NCBI RefSeq assembly: GCF_031348265.1
Contig: NZ_CP133771.1
Location: 1,302,001 to 1,366,000 of the forward strand
Direction of reading: 5' to 3'
Length of the DNA: 64,000 nt
From: Streptomyces collinus
GTDB lineage: Bacteria > Actinomycetota > Actinomycetes > Streptomycetales > Streptomycetaceae
Shown: positions 32,309 through 40,147 of the stretch, one piece after another
How positions within the stretch are numbered: position 1 is the stretch's first letter
Layout of the letters: every line of letters begins with the position of its first letter
Made by a program: the position numbers and the translations under genes
The notes under the pieces: generated by a model
The model's input: the letters and a program-made list of their open reading frames with translations, nothing else
Database searches by the model: none
What the model was told of the DNA's origin: nothing

Positions 32309-33060
32309 TTCAGCCCCTGGATGCGGTCGTGGATGTCGGCGGCCCGTGCCAGCAGCGGGCGCGCGTAGGCCTGCCGCAGGTCGCCCGGCGTGGCGAAGCC
32401 GGGTTCGTCCAGGAGCCAGGCGTCGGGGATCTGCGCGGTGACGTCGGCGAGGAGTTCCTCGGTGACCAGGGGCGCCAACTCGGCCGCGGCGGAGGCGACA
32501 TCGGGTGAGAAGGACGCCAGCGCGTGGTCGGAGGCGTCGTACGGGCGGGCGGCGGAGGCGTCCACGCCGGGCCAGTTGTGGTGCCAGATCATCGTCGCGC
32601 CGTGATCGACGAGCCACAGCTCGCCCCGCCACCTCAGCAGGTTGGGATTGCGCCAGGACCGGTCGACGTTGTTGATCAGCGCGTCGAACCAGATGACCCG
32701 GCCTGACTCCTCGGGGCTCACCGGGAACGCGAGCGGGTCGAACCCGAGGGCGCCGGAGAGGAAGTCCATGCCGAGGTTGGTGCCGCCGCTGGACCTCAGC
32801 AGGCTCTGCACCTGCTCGTCCGGTTCGCCGAGGCCCAGCTCCGGGTCGAGCTCGACGGTGACCAGGCGCGGCATCCGCAGCCCGAGCCGGCGGGCGAGTT
32901 CGCCGCAGACGACCTCGGCGACCAGTGTCTTGCGGCCCTGTCCCGCACCGGTGAACTTCAGGACGTAGGTGCCGGAGTCGTCGGCCTCGACCAGGCCCGG
33001 CAGCGAACCGCCCTCGCGCAGGGGCGCGATGAACCGGGTCGCGATCACTTCCTTGAGCAT
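32305..33060 (-). CDS. HipA-like protein kinase
   Basis: A 251-residue small HipA-family protein. The ATP-binding Lys35 is in TYVLKFTGAGQGRKT. The catalytic loop is FDALINNVDRSWRNPNLLRW (Asp133, Asn138), and the metal-binding Asp152 is in WLVDHGA. It lacks the N-terminal HipA_N domain and DNA-binding HipB partner of the classic toxin-antitoxin pair. It is instead coupled by a 4-base overlap to a DUF3037 gene. The active-site residues look intact, so it is probably a functional Ser/Thr kinase; the target is unknown. ATG start at 33060. Confidence 0.85.
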   Translation of the reverse strand: MLKEVIATRFIAPLREGGSLPGLVEADDSGTYVLKFTGAGQGRKTLVAEVVCGELARRLGLRMPRLVTVELDPELGLGEPDEQVQSLLRSSGGTNLGMDFLSGALGFDPLAFPVSPEESGRVIWFDALINNVDRSWRNPNLLRWRGELWLVDHGATMIWHHNWPGVDASAARPYDASDHALASFSPDVASAAAELAPLVTEELLADVTAQIPDAWLLDEPGFATPGDLRQAYARPLLARAADIHDRIQGLK

Positions 33061-33257
33061 CGCCCCAGGTTACTGACGTACGCGGCGGTCGTGGCGACGG
33101 CCTCGCGGCACCGGGCCGGAACCCGACAGCCAACCGACAGCTCCGCTTTACCCGTGTCCTTCCGCTAACGGGCCAGGATTTCGGCAGGGTCTGAACAGCC
33201 GGTCCGCAGGGGCCGTACCTCTCCGCAGATCACGAAACCCCCGGAAGGAACGTCAGC

Positions 33258-33746
33258 ATGACCAGCGAATCAGTTCAGCCGATGTCGGGACCGAGCCGCC
33301 GCACCGTCGTGGCGGCGGTTGGCGCGGCGGGGCTCACCGTGGCGCTGACGGCGTGCGGGTCGGACGACAAGGCGTCCGACCCGTCCACCGAACAGGGCGC
33401 CGCCGGCGGCGGCGCGACGAACGAAGGGGGCGGCTCGTCGGCCGGAGCGGGAGCCGGTGGTGCGGCGCTCGCGAAGACCACCGACATCCCCGAGGGCAGC
33501 GGCAAGATCTTCAAGGACGAGAAGGTGGTGGTCTCACAGCCGGCCGCGGGCGACTACAAGGCCTTCTCGACGATCTGCACCCATCAGAACTGTCCGATGG
33601 TGGACCTCAAGGACGACGTCATCTCCTGTGCCTGCCACGGCAGTCAGTTCTCCGTCCTCGACGGCAGTGTGAAGAAGGGCCCCGCGGTCAAGCCGCTGGA
33701 GGCGAAGAAGGTGACGGTGAACGGCGACTCGATCACGCTCGCCTGA
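33258..33746 (+). CDS. Rieske [2Fe-2S] lipoprotein (Tat-exported)
   Basis: A 162-residue protein from ATG 33258 after AAGGA. The signal peptide has a twin-arginine motif (PSRRTVVAAVG) and a lipobox ending LTAC. A Gly/Ser-rich linker follows. The C-terminal domain carries both Rieske loops, CTHQNCPMV and CACHGSQFS, supplying two Cys and two His ligands. It is probably a stand-alone electron carrier anchored outside the membrane. It is far too short to be the QcrA subunit of the bc1 complex. The last 14 bases overlap the convergent isochorismatase-like gene. Confidence 0.92.
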   Translation: MTSESVQPMSGPSRRTVVAAVGAAGLTVALTACGSDDKASDPSTEQGAAGGGATNEGGGSSAGAGAGGAALAKTTDIPEGSGKIFKDEKVVVSQPAAGDYKAFSTICTHQNCPMVDLKDDVISCACHGSQFSVLDGSVKKGPAVKPLEAKKVTVNGDSITLA

Positions 33747-34383
33747 TTCCGCCCGGCCGCTCCAGGCACGCCAGCACCTCGTCCGTGGTCGCGACCGTGG
33801 CGACCAACGCGAGGGTGTGGCGGATCATCGCGGGGGTGTAGTCGGAAGGCACCCCCGCGATGGCGTCCGCCGGGACGACGACGGTGTAGCCGCGGTTCAC
33901 GGCGTCGAACACGGCGTTGGGCACGGCCACGTTGGCCGAGACCCCGGTGACGATCAGCGTGCGGCAGCCGAGGTTGCGCAGCAGCGGGTCGACGTCGGTG
34001 CCCTGCAGGGGTGACAGCCCGTGCAGCCGCCGTACGACGAGGTCCTCGTCGGCGACCTCGATCGGGGCCGCCACCCGCACCGCCGGGGTGCCGGCCAGCT
34101 GCTGGACGGGCAGGCGTGCGGCGGCGCGGAAGAGGCGGGCGTTGCGGCTGGCCCCCCGGCCGTCGGAGCGGCGCTCGGCGACGGCGTGCACGACCTGAAC
34201 GCCCCTTTCGTGGGCGGCTGCCACCAGCCGGGCGACGTTGGCCAGGGCACCGCCGGCGCGTGCCTCCTCGGCGAGTTCGGGCAGTGCGCTGTCCGCCCCG
34301 ACGACACCCTCCTGGCACTCGACGGTGAGCAGCACCGTGGTGCCCGGTTCGAGGAGTCGGCTGAGCGCTTCGTACGAGGGCAC
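33733..34383 (-). CDS. Isochorismatase-like hydrolase lacking the catalytic Cys
   Basis: A 216-residue protein from GTG 34383 (VPSYEALSRLLEPGTTVLLT) with AGGGGGA upstream. The fold is clear: VLLTVECQEGVVG at the Asp position, IEVADEDLVVRRLHGLSPLQGTDVDPLL, and CRTLIVTGVSANVAVPNAVFDAVNRGYTVVVPADAIAG (landmarks). However, the nucleophile Cys normally found in the VTGVxTxxCV motif is replaced (VTGVSANVAV), and the first acidic residue is Glu rather than Asp. It is therefore probably not a normal cysteine hydrolase. It may bind ligands or use other chemistry. Convergent, overlapping the Rieske gene by 14 bases. Confidence 0.82.
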   Translation of the reverse strand: MPSYEALSRLLEPGTTVLLTVECQEGVVGADSALPELAEEARAGGALANVARLVAAAHERGVQVVHAVAERRSDGRGASRNARLFRAAARLPVQQLAGTPAVRVAAPIEVADEDLVVRRLHGLSPLQGTDVDPLLRNLGCRTLIVTGVSANVAVPNAVFDAVNRGYTVVVPADAIAGVPSDYTPAMIRHTLALVATVATTDEVLACLERPGGIRRA

Positions 34384-34515
34384 GGTTCCCCCTGTCACCG
34401 GCGGCTGGGCGGGCGAGCGTAACCACCATTGCGCACGGACGGAAGAGAACCCATCCTTTTCTGACGTGATGTCAGAGGATCTCCTCTGGCACGACGTGGG
34501 AGAAAGAGGGGGAGC

Positions 34516-34986
34516 ATGACTGTCACACAGCAGCGCAGAGGCCGGAAGATCATGATGACGCCGGGCGAGCTGGACGACTTCCTGACCACCCAGCGCACCT
34601 GCCGGGTCGCCACGGTCTCGGCCGGCGGCGCACCGCACGTGAGCACGCTGTGGTTCGCCTGGGACGGCGCGTCGATGTGGCTGTACTCGGTCGTGCGCAG
34701 CAAGCGCTGGACCGACCTGCGGCGCGACCCGCGGGTGGCGATCGTGGTCGACACCGGCGAGGAGTACGACGAGCTGCGCGGCGCCGAGCTGTCCGGCACG
34801 GTCGAGTTCGTGGGCGAGATACCGCGGACGGGCGAGCTGCGCGCCGAACTCGACGTCCCGGAGACGCTGTTCGCGCGGAAGAACTTCGGCCTTGAGGAGA
34901 TGCCGCACGACGGCCGGCACGCCTGGATCCGGCTGACGCCGGAGAAGATCGTCTCCTGGGACTTCCGCAAACTGGCCGGGCAGTAG
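34516..34986 (+). CDS. Pyridoxamine-5-phosphate-oxidase-like split-barrel flavoprotein
   Basis: A 156-residue protein with GGGGGAG before the ATG. Characteristic parts are RTCRVATVSAGGAPHVSTLWFAWDG, LYSVVRSKRWTDLRRDPRVAIVVDTG and LSGTVEFVGEI. This is the F420/FMN-binding split beta-barrel common in actinobacteria, where many members reduce substrates with F420H2. The cofactor and substrate cannot be settled from sequence. The N-terminal RRGRKIMMTPGEL precedes the barrel. It lies divergent from the isochorismatase-like gene. Confidence 0.83.
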   Translation: MTVTQQRRGRKIMMTPGELDDFLTTQRTCRVATVSAGGAPHVSTLWFAWDGASMWLYSVVRSKRWTDLRRDPRVAIVVDTGEEYDELRGAELSGTVEFVGEIPRTGELRAELDVPETLFARKNFGLEEMPHDGRHAWIRLTPEKIVSWDFRKLAGQ

Positions 34987-35040
34987 CCGCTCCTCCCGGA
35001 ACTCCGGCCGAGGCACGGGCCACGGCCGCTCCCGGGGACG

Positions 35041-35943
35041 TCAGCCGGCACTCTCCCCCGCCGCCCGCAGGGCCTGCACCGCCGCCCGGATCGACGGGCG
35101 GCGGTCCGCGTCCGCGCGCCAGACGACGTACACGTGCCGCCGGACCCGCTGTCTGAGCGGCACGGTCACGACCCCGGCGGGCACGGGACGGCGGCCGAGC
35201 ACCGGGGCGATGCACACCCCGAGCCCTGCGGCGACCAGCGCCAGCTGGGTGTGGTTCTCGGCGGCGCGGTGGCCGACGATCGGCTCGACGCCCTTGGAGC
35301 GCAGCGTGAACATCAGCCACTCATGGCAGAACTCGCCCTCGCCCCAGGTGATCCACTCGTCGTCGGCGAACTCGGCGAGATCCACCTCTTCGCGCGCCGC
35401 GAGCCGGTGGGCCACCGGCATGGCGACCTCGGCCGGGTCGTCCAGGATCGACGCCTTGACCAGCCCGTCGGGCAGCGCCATCGGCTTGTTGTACCAGTCG
35501 AGCACCACGGCGAGGTCGAGGTCGCCGCGCACGACTCCGGCGATGCCGAGCTCCGGTTCGAGCTCGCAGGAGCGCAGCCGGAGCGCGGGGTGCTGCTCGC
35601 GCAGCTCGGCCAGCGCGCGGGGGAACAGCCCCCGCGCGGCCGTCGGGAACGCCGACAGTCTGAGCTCGCCGACGACCTGTCCGCGCTGCGCCTCCAGGTC
35701 GGACTGGGCGAGTTCGACCTGGGACAGGATGCGTGCGGCGTGCTCGGCGAGCAGCCGGCCCGCGTCGGTGAGCCGCACGCCCCGCCCGTTCTTGGCGAGG
35801 AGCTGCTGCCCGACCTCCCGTTCCAGCTTGGAGAGCTGCTGCGAGACGGCGGACGTGGTGATGTGCAGCCCCTCAGCCGCGCCGCTGACCGAGCCGTGCC
35901 GGGCGAGGGCATCGAGGGTGCGCAGGCGCTCCAGATTCAACAT
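35041..35943 (-). CDS. LysR-family transcriptional regulator
   Basis: A 300-residue LysR protein. The N-terminal winged HTH is MLNLERLRTLDALARHGSVS through ITTSAVSQQLSKLEREVGQQLL. The C-terminal effector domain includes GELRLSAFPTAARGLFPRAL and AAGLGVCIAPVLG. It is divergent from the DMT transporter at 36019 with only 75 bases between, the usual LysR arrangement, so it probably activates that exporter when its ligand is bound. The intergenic region is less GC-rich than its surroundings. No perfect T-N11-A dyad was found. Confidence 0.93.
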   Translation of the reverse strand: MLNLERLRTLDALARHGSVSGAAEGLHITTSAVSQQLSKLEREVGQQLLAKNGRGVRLTDAGRLLAEHAARILSQVELAQSDLEAQRGQVVGELRLSAFPTAARGLFPRALAELREQHPALRLRSCELEPELGIAGVVRGDLDLAVVLDWYNKPMALPDGLVKASILDDPAEVAMPVAHRLAAREEVDLAEFADDEWITWGEGEFCHEWLMFTLRSKGVEPIVGHRAAENHTQLALVAAGLGVCIAPVLGRRPVPAGVVTVPLRQRVRRHVYVVWRADADRRPSIRAAVQALRAAGESAG

Positions 35944-36018
35944 GTAAGCAATGCTACGCAGTACCGAGTGCGAAATCTCGATTGTGCTACGAGGTTCCGG
36001 TGTCACATCGTGGCTGGC

Positions 36019-36972
36019 ATGAGCACCGTCACCACACCGCCCGGCCGGCTCGCCGACGCCCCGCCCGCACCGGCCCGCCGCCGCCTCGACTGGCGCCTCC
36101 GGTTCGCCGCCCTGTCCCTGATCTGGGGCTTCAGCTTCCTCCTCATCAAGGTGGGCACCGGGGCGTACGCGCCGTTCCAGGTGACGCTCGGCCGGCTGCT
36201 GTTCGGCACGGCGGTGCTGGCCGCGGCGATGGCGGTGCGCCGAGAGCGGCTGCCGCGCGGGATCCGGGTCTGGGGGCATCTGGCGGTCGCCGCGTTCCTG
36301 CTCAACGCCCTGCCGTTCTCGCTGTTCGCCTACGCCGAGCTGACCATCCCGTCCACGCTGGCGGGCATCTGCAACGCGACCTCACCGCTGTGGGGCATGG
36401 CGCTGTCGCTGATCGCCCTGTCGGAGGACCGCCCGACCCGGGTGCGGGTCGCCGGGCTCGGCCTCGGCTTCCTCGGGGTGCTCACGGTGCTGGGTGCCTG
36501 GCAGGGCTTCCACGGCCTGGACGCCACCGGGACGGCACTGGCGCTGCTCGGCTCCCTCAGCTACCCGATCGGCTGGATCTACGTCCGCCGCACCCTGGCC
36601 GGGACCGGCGACTCCCACCTGTCGATGACCGGAGCCCAGCTGCTGCTCGCGACGGTCCAGCTGGCGGTGGTCACCCCGCTGTTCACGACCCTGCCGACCC
36701 GCGTGTCCGTCGGACCGCTGCTGGCGATCGCCGCCCTGGGCGCACTGGGCACGGGTCTGGCGGTGCTCCTCCAGTACGGCCTGGTCGCCGAAGTCGGCCC
36801 GACGACCGCCCAGATGGTCACGTACTTCATCCCGGTCATCGCCACGGCCGCGGGCGTGGCTCTCCTCGGCGAGGCGCTCACGTGGTCGACCCCGGTCGGG
36901 GCGGTGATCGTACTGACGGGAGCGGCACTCACCCAGATCCGCCCGAAGCCCCGCCGGACATCCCGGCGGTAA
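36019..36972 (+). CDS. EamA/DMT-family transporter under LysR control
   Basis: A 317-residue ten-helix membrane protein in two EamA halves. Landmarks are LRFAALSLIWGFSFLLIKVG, LFAYAELTIPSTLAGICNAT, SLSYPIGWIYVRRTLAG and FIPVIATAAGVALLGEALTW. Start at ATG 36019 (MSTVTTPPGRLADA). It probably exports amino acids or small metabolites. The conserved proline- and glycine-rich helix ends are intact. It is divergent from a LysR gene; regulation by that protein is inferred from position only. Confidence 0.92.
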   Translation: MSTVTTPPGRLADAPPAPARRRLDWRLRFAALSLIWGFSFLLIKVGTGAYAPFQVTLGRLLFGTAVLAAAMAVRRERLPRGIRVWGHLAVAAFLLNALPFSLFAYAELTIPSTLAGICNATSPLWGMALSLIALSEDRPTRVRVAGLGLGFLGVLTVLGAWQGFHGLDATGTALALLGSLSYPIGWIYVRRTLAGTGDSHLSMTGAQLLLATVQLAVVTPLFTTLPTRVSVGPLLAIAALGALGTGLAVLLQYGLVAEVGPTTAQMVTYFIPVIATAAGVALLGEALTWSTPVGAVIVLTGAALTQIRPKPRRTSRR

Positions 36973-37356
36973 CTCCGCAGGGCCTGACGACTTGGCCGCT
37001 GCCTCGGTTTCAGCTCAGCAGGGCCCGGAGGCGCGGCGGCCTCCCGGCCGTCACCGGGGGGAGCGGGCCAGGAGCCTGAGCCGCGTCTCAGCCGCCGCCC
37101 CTTGCGGGCATGGAAGCCCCGGCCGGAGCCTCCGTACTCCAGCTCCTCGGAGGCCAGAAGCCCTCAGCTGCGGTTCAGCCCTCACTGCACCAGGACCGAC
37201 GACCCGGCCGGGGTCCGGGTCGTTGCCTCCGCGGAAGCCAGATGCCACGGCCGTAGCTGCGCGCCGCCCCGAGGCCGGAAGGCGTACCCCCGTCGTAGCC
37301 CCGCGCAGAAACCCACGGCCCAGCCCTTCCGCAGATCTGATCAGTCGTAGGTCCGA
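36973..37356. other. Non-coding gap between EamA and MocR genes
   Basis: 384 bases between two convergent genes. No credible gene or strong terminator was seen. The only structure noted is a 12-base direct repeat, GATCAGTCGTAG, at 37339 and 37355, the second copy covering the end of the MocR frame, so the last codon plus stop are duplicated. The rest looks like ordinary GC-rich DNA, possibly an old decayed gene. Confidence 0.5.
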
Positions 37357-38688
37357 TCAGTCGTAGCTCCGCGCCGGAGCGGGACCGACCGCCGAGGTGA
37401 TCGCGTCGGCCAGCGCCTCGATCTCGCTCCCGGCGAGCGTCGAGACGGTGACCCGGATGCCGGGCGGCGCGGCCAGCCGGAAGCGGGCTCCGGGGGCCAC
37501 GGCCCAGCCGGCGTGCAGCAGCCGGGCGACGGCGCCGGTCTCGTCCGGCACGGGCACCCACACGTTCATACCGCTGCGCCCGTGCGCCGCGACACCGCGC
37601 CGTTCGAGCGCGCCGATCAGCGCGTCCCGCCGCCTCCCGTACGACGCCGCCACCTCTGCCGTGTCCACCGCACCGTCGCCCCACAGCCGTACCAGGGCCC
37701 GCTGCATCAGCCGGCTGACCCAGCCCGGTCCGAGCCGGTGCCGTCCGCGGACCCGGTCCACGGTGAGGGCGTCCCCCGTGAGCAGGGCGAGCCGCAGATC
37801 GGGACCGTAGGCCTTGGCCGCCGAGCGGACGAAAGCCCAGTGCCGGGTGACTCCGGCCAGCGGGTGCAGGGGCACGTCGACGATGCCGTGCCCGTGGTCG
37901 TCCTCGATCAGCAGGACCTCGGGGTGCTCCCGGAGCACGGCTCGCAGGGCCCGCGCGCGCGGCGCGCTCACCGCAGCGCCGGTCGGGTTCTGCGCCCGGT
38001 CCGTCACGATCAGGGCGCGCGCCCCGGCCTCCAGCGCCCGGCGCACGTCCTCCGCACGGGGGCCCTCGTCGTCGACGCCCACCGGAACGGTCCGCAGGCC
38101 GAGCGCCGGCACGAGATCGAGGGTGCGGCCCCAGCCGGGGTCCTCCACGGCGACGGTGTCGCCGGGCTTGAGGTGGGCCGCGAGCACCCGCTCGACGCCG
38201 TCCAGCGCCCCGGAGACCACGGCGACCGGCCCCTCCGGCACCCCGTCGGCGTCGAAGCCGGCCCGCGCGATCCGGGCCAGCTCCGGTTCCACGGCGGTGT
38301 CCCCGTAGAGCACGGGCGCCCGGTCGCCTTCGGCGGCGGCCGCCGCGAACACGCCCGCGAGCGGCGGCAGCAGCGCCGGGTCCGGATTGCCCTGTGCGAC
38401 GTCCCGCACGCCCTCGGGGACGTCCACCCTGAAGTGCTCCCGCCCGGTCGTCGCCGGTGCGGGCCGCACCCGGCTGCCCCGCCGGCCCGCGGTCTCGATG
38501 ACCCCGCGCTCGCGCAGGGTCCGGTACGCGGCCGCGACCGTGTTGGGATTCACCCCCAGCCGTTCCGCCAACTCCCGCATCGGAGGCAGCAGTTGCCCCG
38601 GCCGAAGCCCGCCGGCCCCCACCGCCCGCTCGATGCTCGCGGAAATGTCCGCTGCGCGACGCCCACTGATCGGATACTCTCCTAGCAC
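37357..38688 (-). CDS. MocR-type GntR/aminotransferase regulator
   Basis: A 443-residue fusion: a GntR winged helix (ISASIERAVGAGGLRPGQLL, PPMRELAERLGVNPNTVAAAYRTLRERGVIE) joined to a fold-type-I aminotransferase domain with the PLP lysine in FVRSAAKAYGPDLRLALLTG and the Asp/Tyr pocket in LLIEDDHGHG. MocR proteins sense PLP or amine substrates and control vitamin B6, taurine or GABA genes. It is divergent by only 35 bases from a pyridoxamine-oxidase-like gene, which suggests B6-related control. It starts GTG 38688 with no ribosome site, so probably leaderless. Confidence 0.92.
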   Translation of the reverse strand: MLGEYPISGRRAADISASIERAVGAGGLRPGQLLPPMRELAERLGVNPNTVAAAYRTLRERGVIETAGRRGSRVRPAPATTGREHFRVDVPEGVRDVAQGNPDPALLPPLAGVFAAAAAEGDRAPVLYGDTAVEPELARIARAGFDADGVPEGPVAVVSGALDGVERVLAAHLKPGDTVAVEDPGWGRTLDLVPALGLRTVPVGVDDEGPRAEDVRRALEAGARALIVTDRAQNPTGAAVSAPRARALRAVLREHPEVLLIEDDHGHGIVDVPLHPLAGVTRHWAFVRSAAKAYGPDLRLALLTGDALTVDRVRGRHRLGPGWVSRLMQRALVRLWGDGAVDTAEVAASYGRRRDALIGALERRGVAAHGRSGMNVWVPVPDETGAVARLLHAGWAVAPGARFRLAAPPGIRVTVSTLAGSEIEALADAITSAVGPAPARSYD

Positions 38689-38712
38689 AAAGCCAAGTAT
38701 GCACTAGTGCAA
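38682..38712. promoter_or_regulatory. Candidate MocR direct-repeat operator
   Basis: CTAGCACAA (38682-38690) and CTAGTGCAA (38704-38712) form a direct repeat spaced 22 bases, two helical turns. The second overlaps the perfect palindrome TGCACTAGTGCA at 38700-38711. They fill the 35-base gap between the divergent MocR and split-barrel genes. MocR regulators are known to bind direct repeats at such spacing. Confidence 0.5.
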
Positions 38713-38723
38713 TGGAGAGCGCC

Positions 38724-39410
38724 ATGCAGGGGACCGCGCAGACGCCGTCGCAGCCCGACACCGGCTACACCCCGACCGACCGCACCGTCCCCACCCGCTC
38801 CCCGGACCGGGCCTCGTACGACAAGGACTTGGTGCACTCGATACTCGACGAGGCCTACGTATGCCATCTCGGTTTCGTCCGCGACGGCGCGCCGGTCGTG
38901 CTGCCCACGCTGTTCGCCCGGGTCGGCGAGCGGCTGTACGTGCACGGTTCCACGGGCTCGCGTCCGCTGCGGGCGGCCGGTCAGGCCGACCCGGGCCTTG
39001 AGGTCTGTCTGACGGTCACGCACGTCGACGGTCTGGTTCTGGCCCGCTCGGCCTTCCACCACTCGATCAACTACCGCTCCGTCGTGGTGCACGGCGTCGC
39101 CCACGACGTGACGGACCCCGACGAGAAGCGGCAGGCCTTGGACGCGCTGGTCGACCACGTCGTGCCCGGCCGCTCAGCCGACTCGCGCCCCGCCGACAAG
39201 AAGGAACTCGCCGCGACCGCCGTGATCCTCCTGGACCTGGACGAGGTCTCCGCGAAGCTGCGCACCGGTGGCGTGAACGACGAACCGGAGGACCTCGCCC
39301 TCCCGCACTGGGCCGGCGTCGTCCCGGTGCGGCGCACCTACGGCACCCCGGTCTCCGACCCCGGCCTGGCGCCCGGCACCGAACTGCCCGGCTACCTCGG
39401 GGCCCTGTGA
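38724..39410 (+). CDS. Pyridoxamine-5-phosphate-oxidase-like flavoprotein
   Basis: A 228-residue split-barrel protein from ATG 38724 with GGAGAG before it. Blocks include YDKDLVHSILDEAYVCHLGF, VRDGAPVVLPTLFARVGERL, HGSTGSRPLRAA, LARSAFHHSINYRSVVVHG and VSAKLRTGGVNDEPED. This is the FMN-binding 'nitroimidazole resistance/5-nitroimidazole reductase-like' subgroup. It probably binds FMN and reduces a small substrate. It is divergent from and probably regulated by the MocR gene. Its stop codon overlaps the next start (TGATG), so it is translationally coupled with the PaiB-like gene. Confidence 0.87.
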   Translation: MQGTAQTPSQPDTGYTPTDRTVPTRSPDRASYDKDLVHSILDEAYVCHLGFVRDGAPVVLPTLFARVGERLYVHGSTGSRPLRAAGQADPGLEVCLTVTHVDGLVLARSAFHHSINYRSVVVHGVAHDVTDPDEKRQALDALVDHVVPGRSADSRPADKKELAATAVILLDLDEVSAKLRTGGVNDEPEDLALPHWAGVVPVRRTYGTPVSDPGLAPGTELPGYLGAL

Positions 39411-40042
39411 TGCTGATCCACCCCTGGGACGCGCCCCGCGACGACGCCGAGTGGCAGCAGTGGCTGGCCGGTCACGACTTCGGCCAGCTCGCCGTCAACG
39501 GCCTGCCCGGCGAACCGCCCCACGTCCAGCCCCTGCACTTCGCCTACGACGCCGGGGGCCGCGAGATCGTCACCCATCTCGCCCGTCCGAACCCGCTCTG
39601 GCCCGCGCTGGAGGCCTGCCCGGACGTCCTGCTGAGCGTGGTCGACGACTACGTGTTCGTACCCGGCCCCTGGCAGGCTGCCCCCGACGTCCCGCCCGAG
39701 CACGGCACCCCGACGAGTTTCTACACGGCCGTACAGCTCCGCTGCCGCGCACATGTCGTGGACGACCCGGCGGAGAAGGCCGCGCTGCTCAACCGCCAGG
39801 TCGACCACTTCCAGCCGCGGGGCGGCTCCGCACGGGCGGCGGCGGGCGAGGCCCCGTACGGCAGGATGCTGGCCGGCATTCGCGGCCTGCGCCTCGAAGT
39901 GACGGACGTACGGGCGAAGTTCAAGTACGCGAACCACAGGCCTGCCGAAGTCCGGGACCGGATCGCCGCGGGCCTCGCGGCCCGCGGCGGCCCGGGTGAT
40001 ACGAGGGCTCGCGACCACCTCCTGCGCAGACAGCAGGCCTAG
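39410..40042 (+). CDS. PaiB-family FMN-binding protein
   Basis: A 210-residue protein of the PaiB (FMN_bind_2) family: MLIHPWDAPRDDAEWQQWLA, FGQLAVNG, HVQPLHFAY, IVTHLARPNPLWPAL, VFVPGPWQAAPDVPPEHGTP then TSFYTAVQL, and RMLAGIRGLRLEVTDVRAKFKYANH. The fold is an FMN split barrel; the B. subtilis name reflects repression of protease genes, but most members are flavoproteins of unknown substrate. It is coupled to the preceding gene by TGATG overlap. Both probably form one MocR-controlled unit. The alternative start GTG 39407 adds one residue. Confidence 0.87.
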   Translation: MLIHPWDAPRDDAEWQQWLAGHDFGQLAVNGLPGEPPHVQPLHFAYDAGGREIVTHLARPNPLWPALEACPDVLLSVVDDYVFVPGPWQAAPDVPPEHGTPTSFYTAVQLRCRAHVVDDPAEKAALLNRQVDHFQPRGGSARAAAGEAPYGRMLAGIRGLRLEVTDVRAKFKYANHRPAEVRDRIAAGLAARGGPGDTRARDHLLRRQQA

Positions 40043-40060
40043 GCCGCCGCCCCGCCTCGA

Positions 40061-40147
40061 ACGGCCGTCCTCGCCCACATGGCCGGTCTCGCCTCACACG
40101 GCCGGTCACCGCGTCACGCGGCCTCACCGCGTCACACGGCCGTCACC
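40061..40147. repeat. 18-20-base tandem repeat at convergent gene ends
   Basis: Units begin at 40061, 40079, 40098, 40118 and (partial) 40136. Each opens with ACGGCC or a close variant and closes with CAC, 18, 19, 20 and 18 bases long. The array starts 19 bases past the PaiB stop. Its fourth unit contains the TGA stop of the reverse-strand transporter (40132-40134). Confidence 0.7.
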
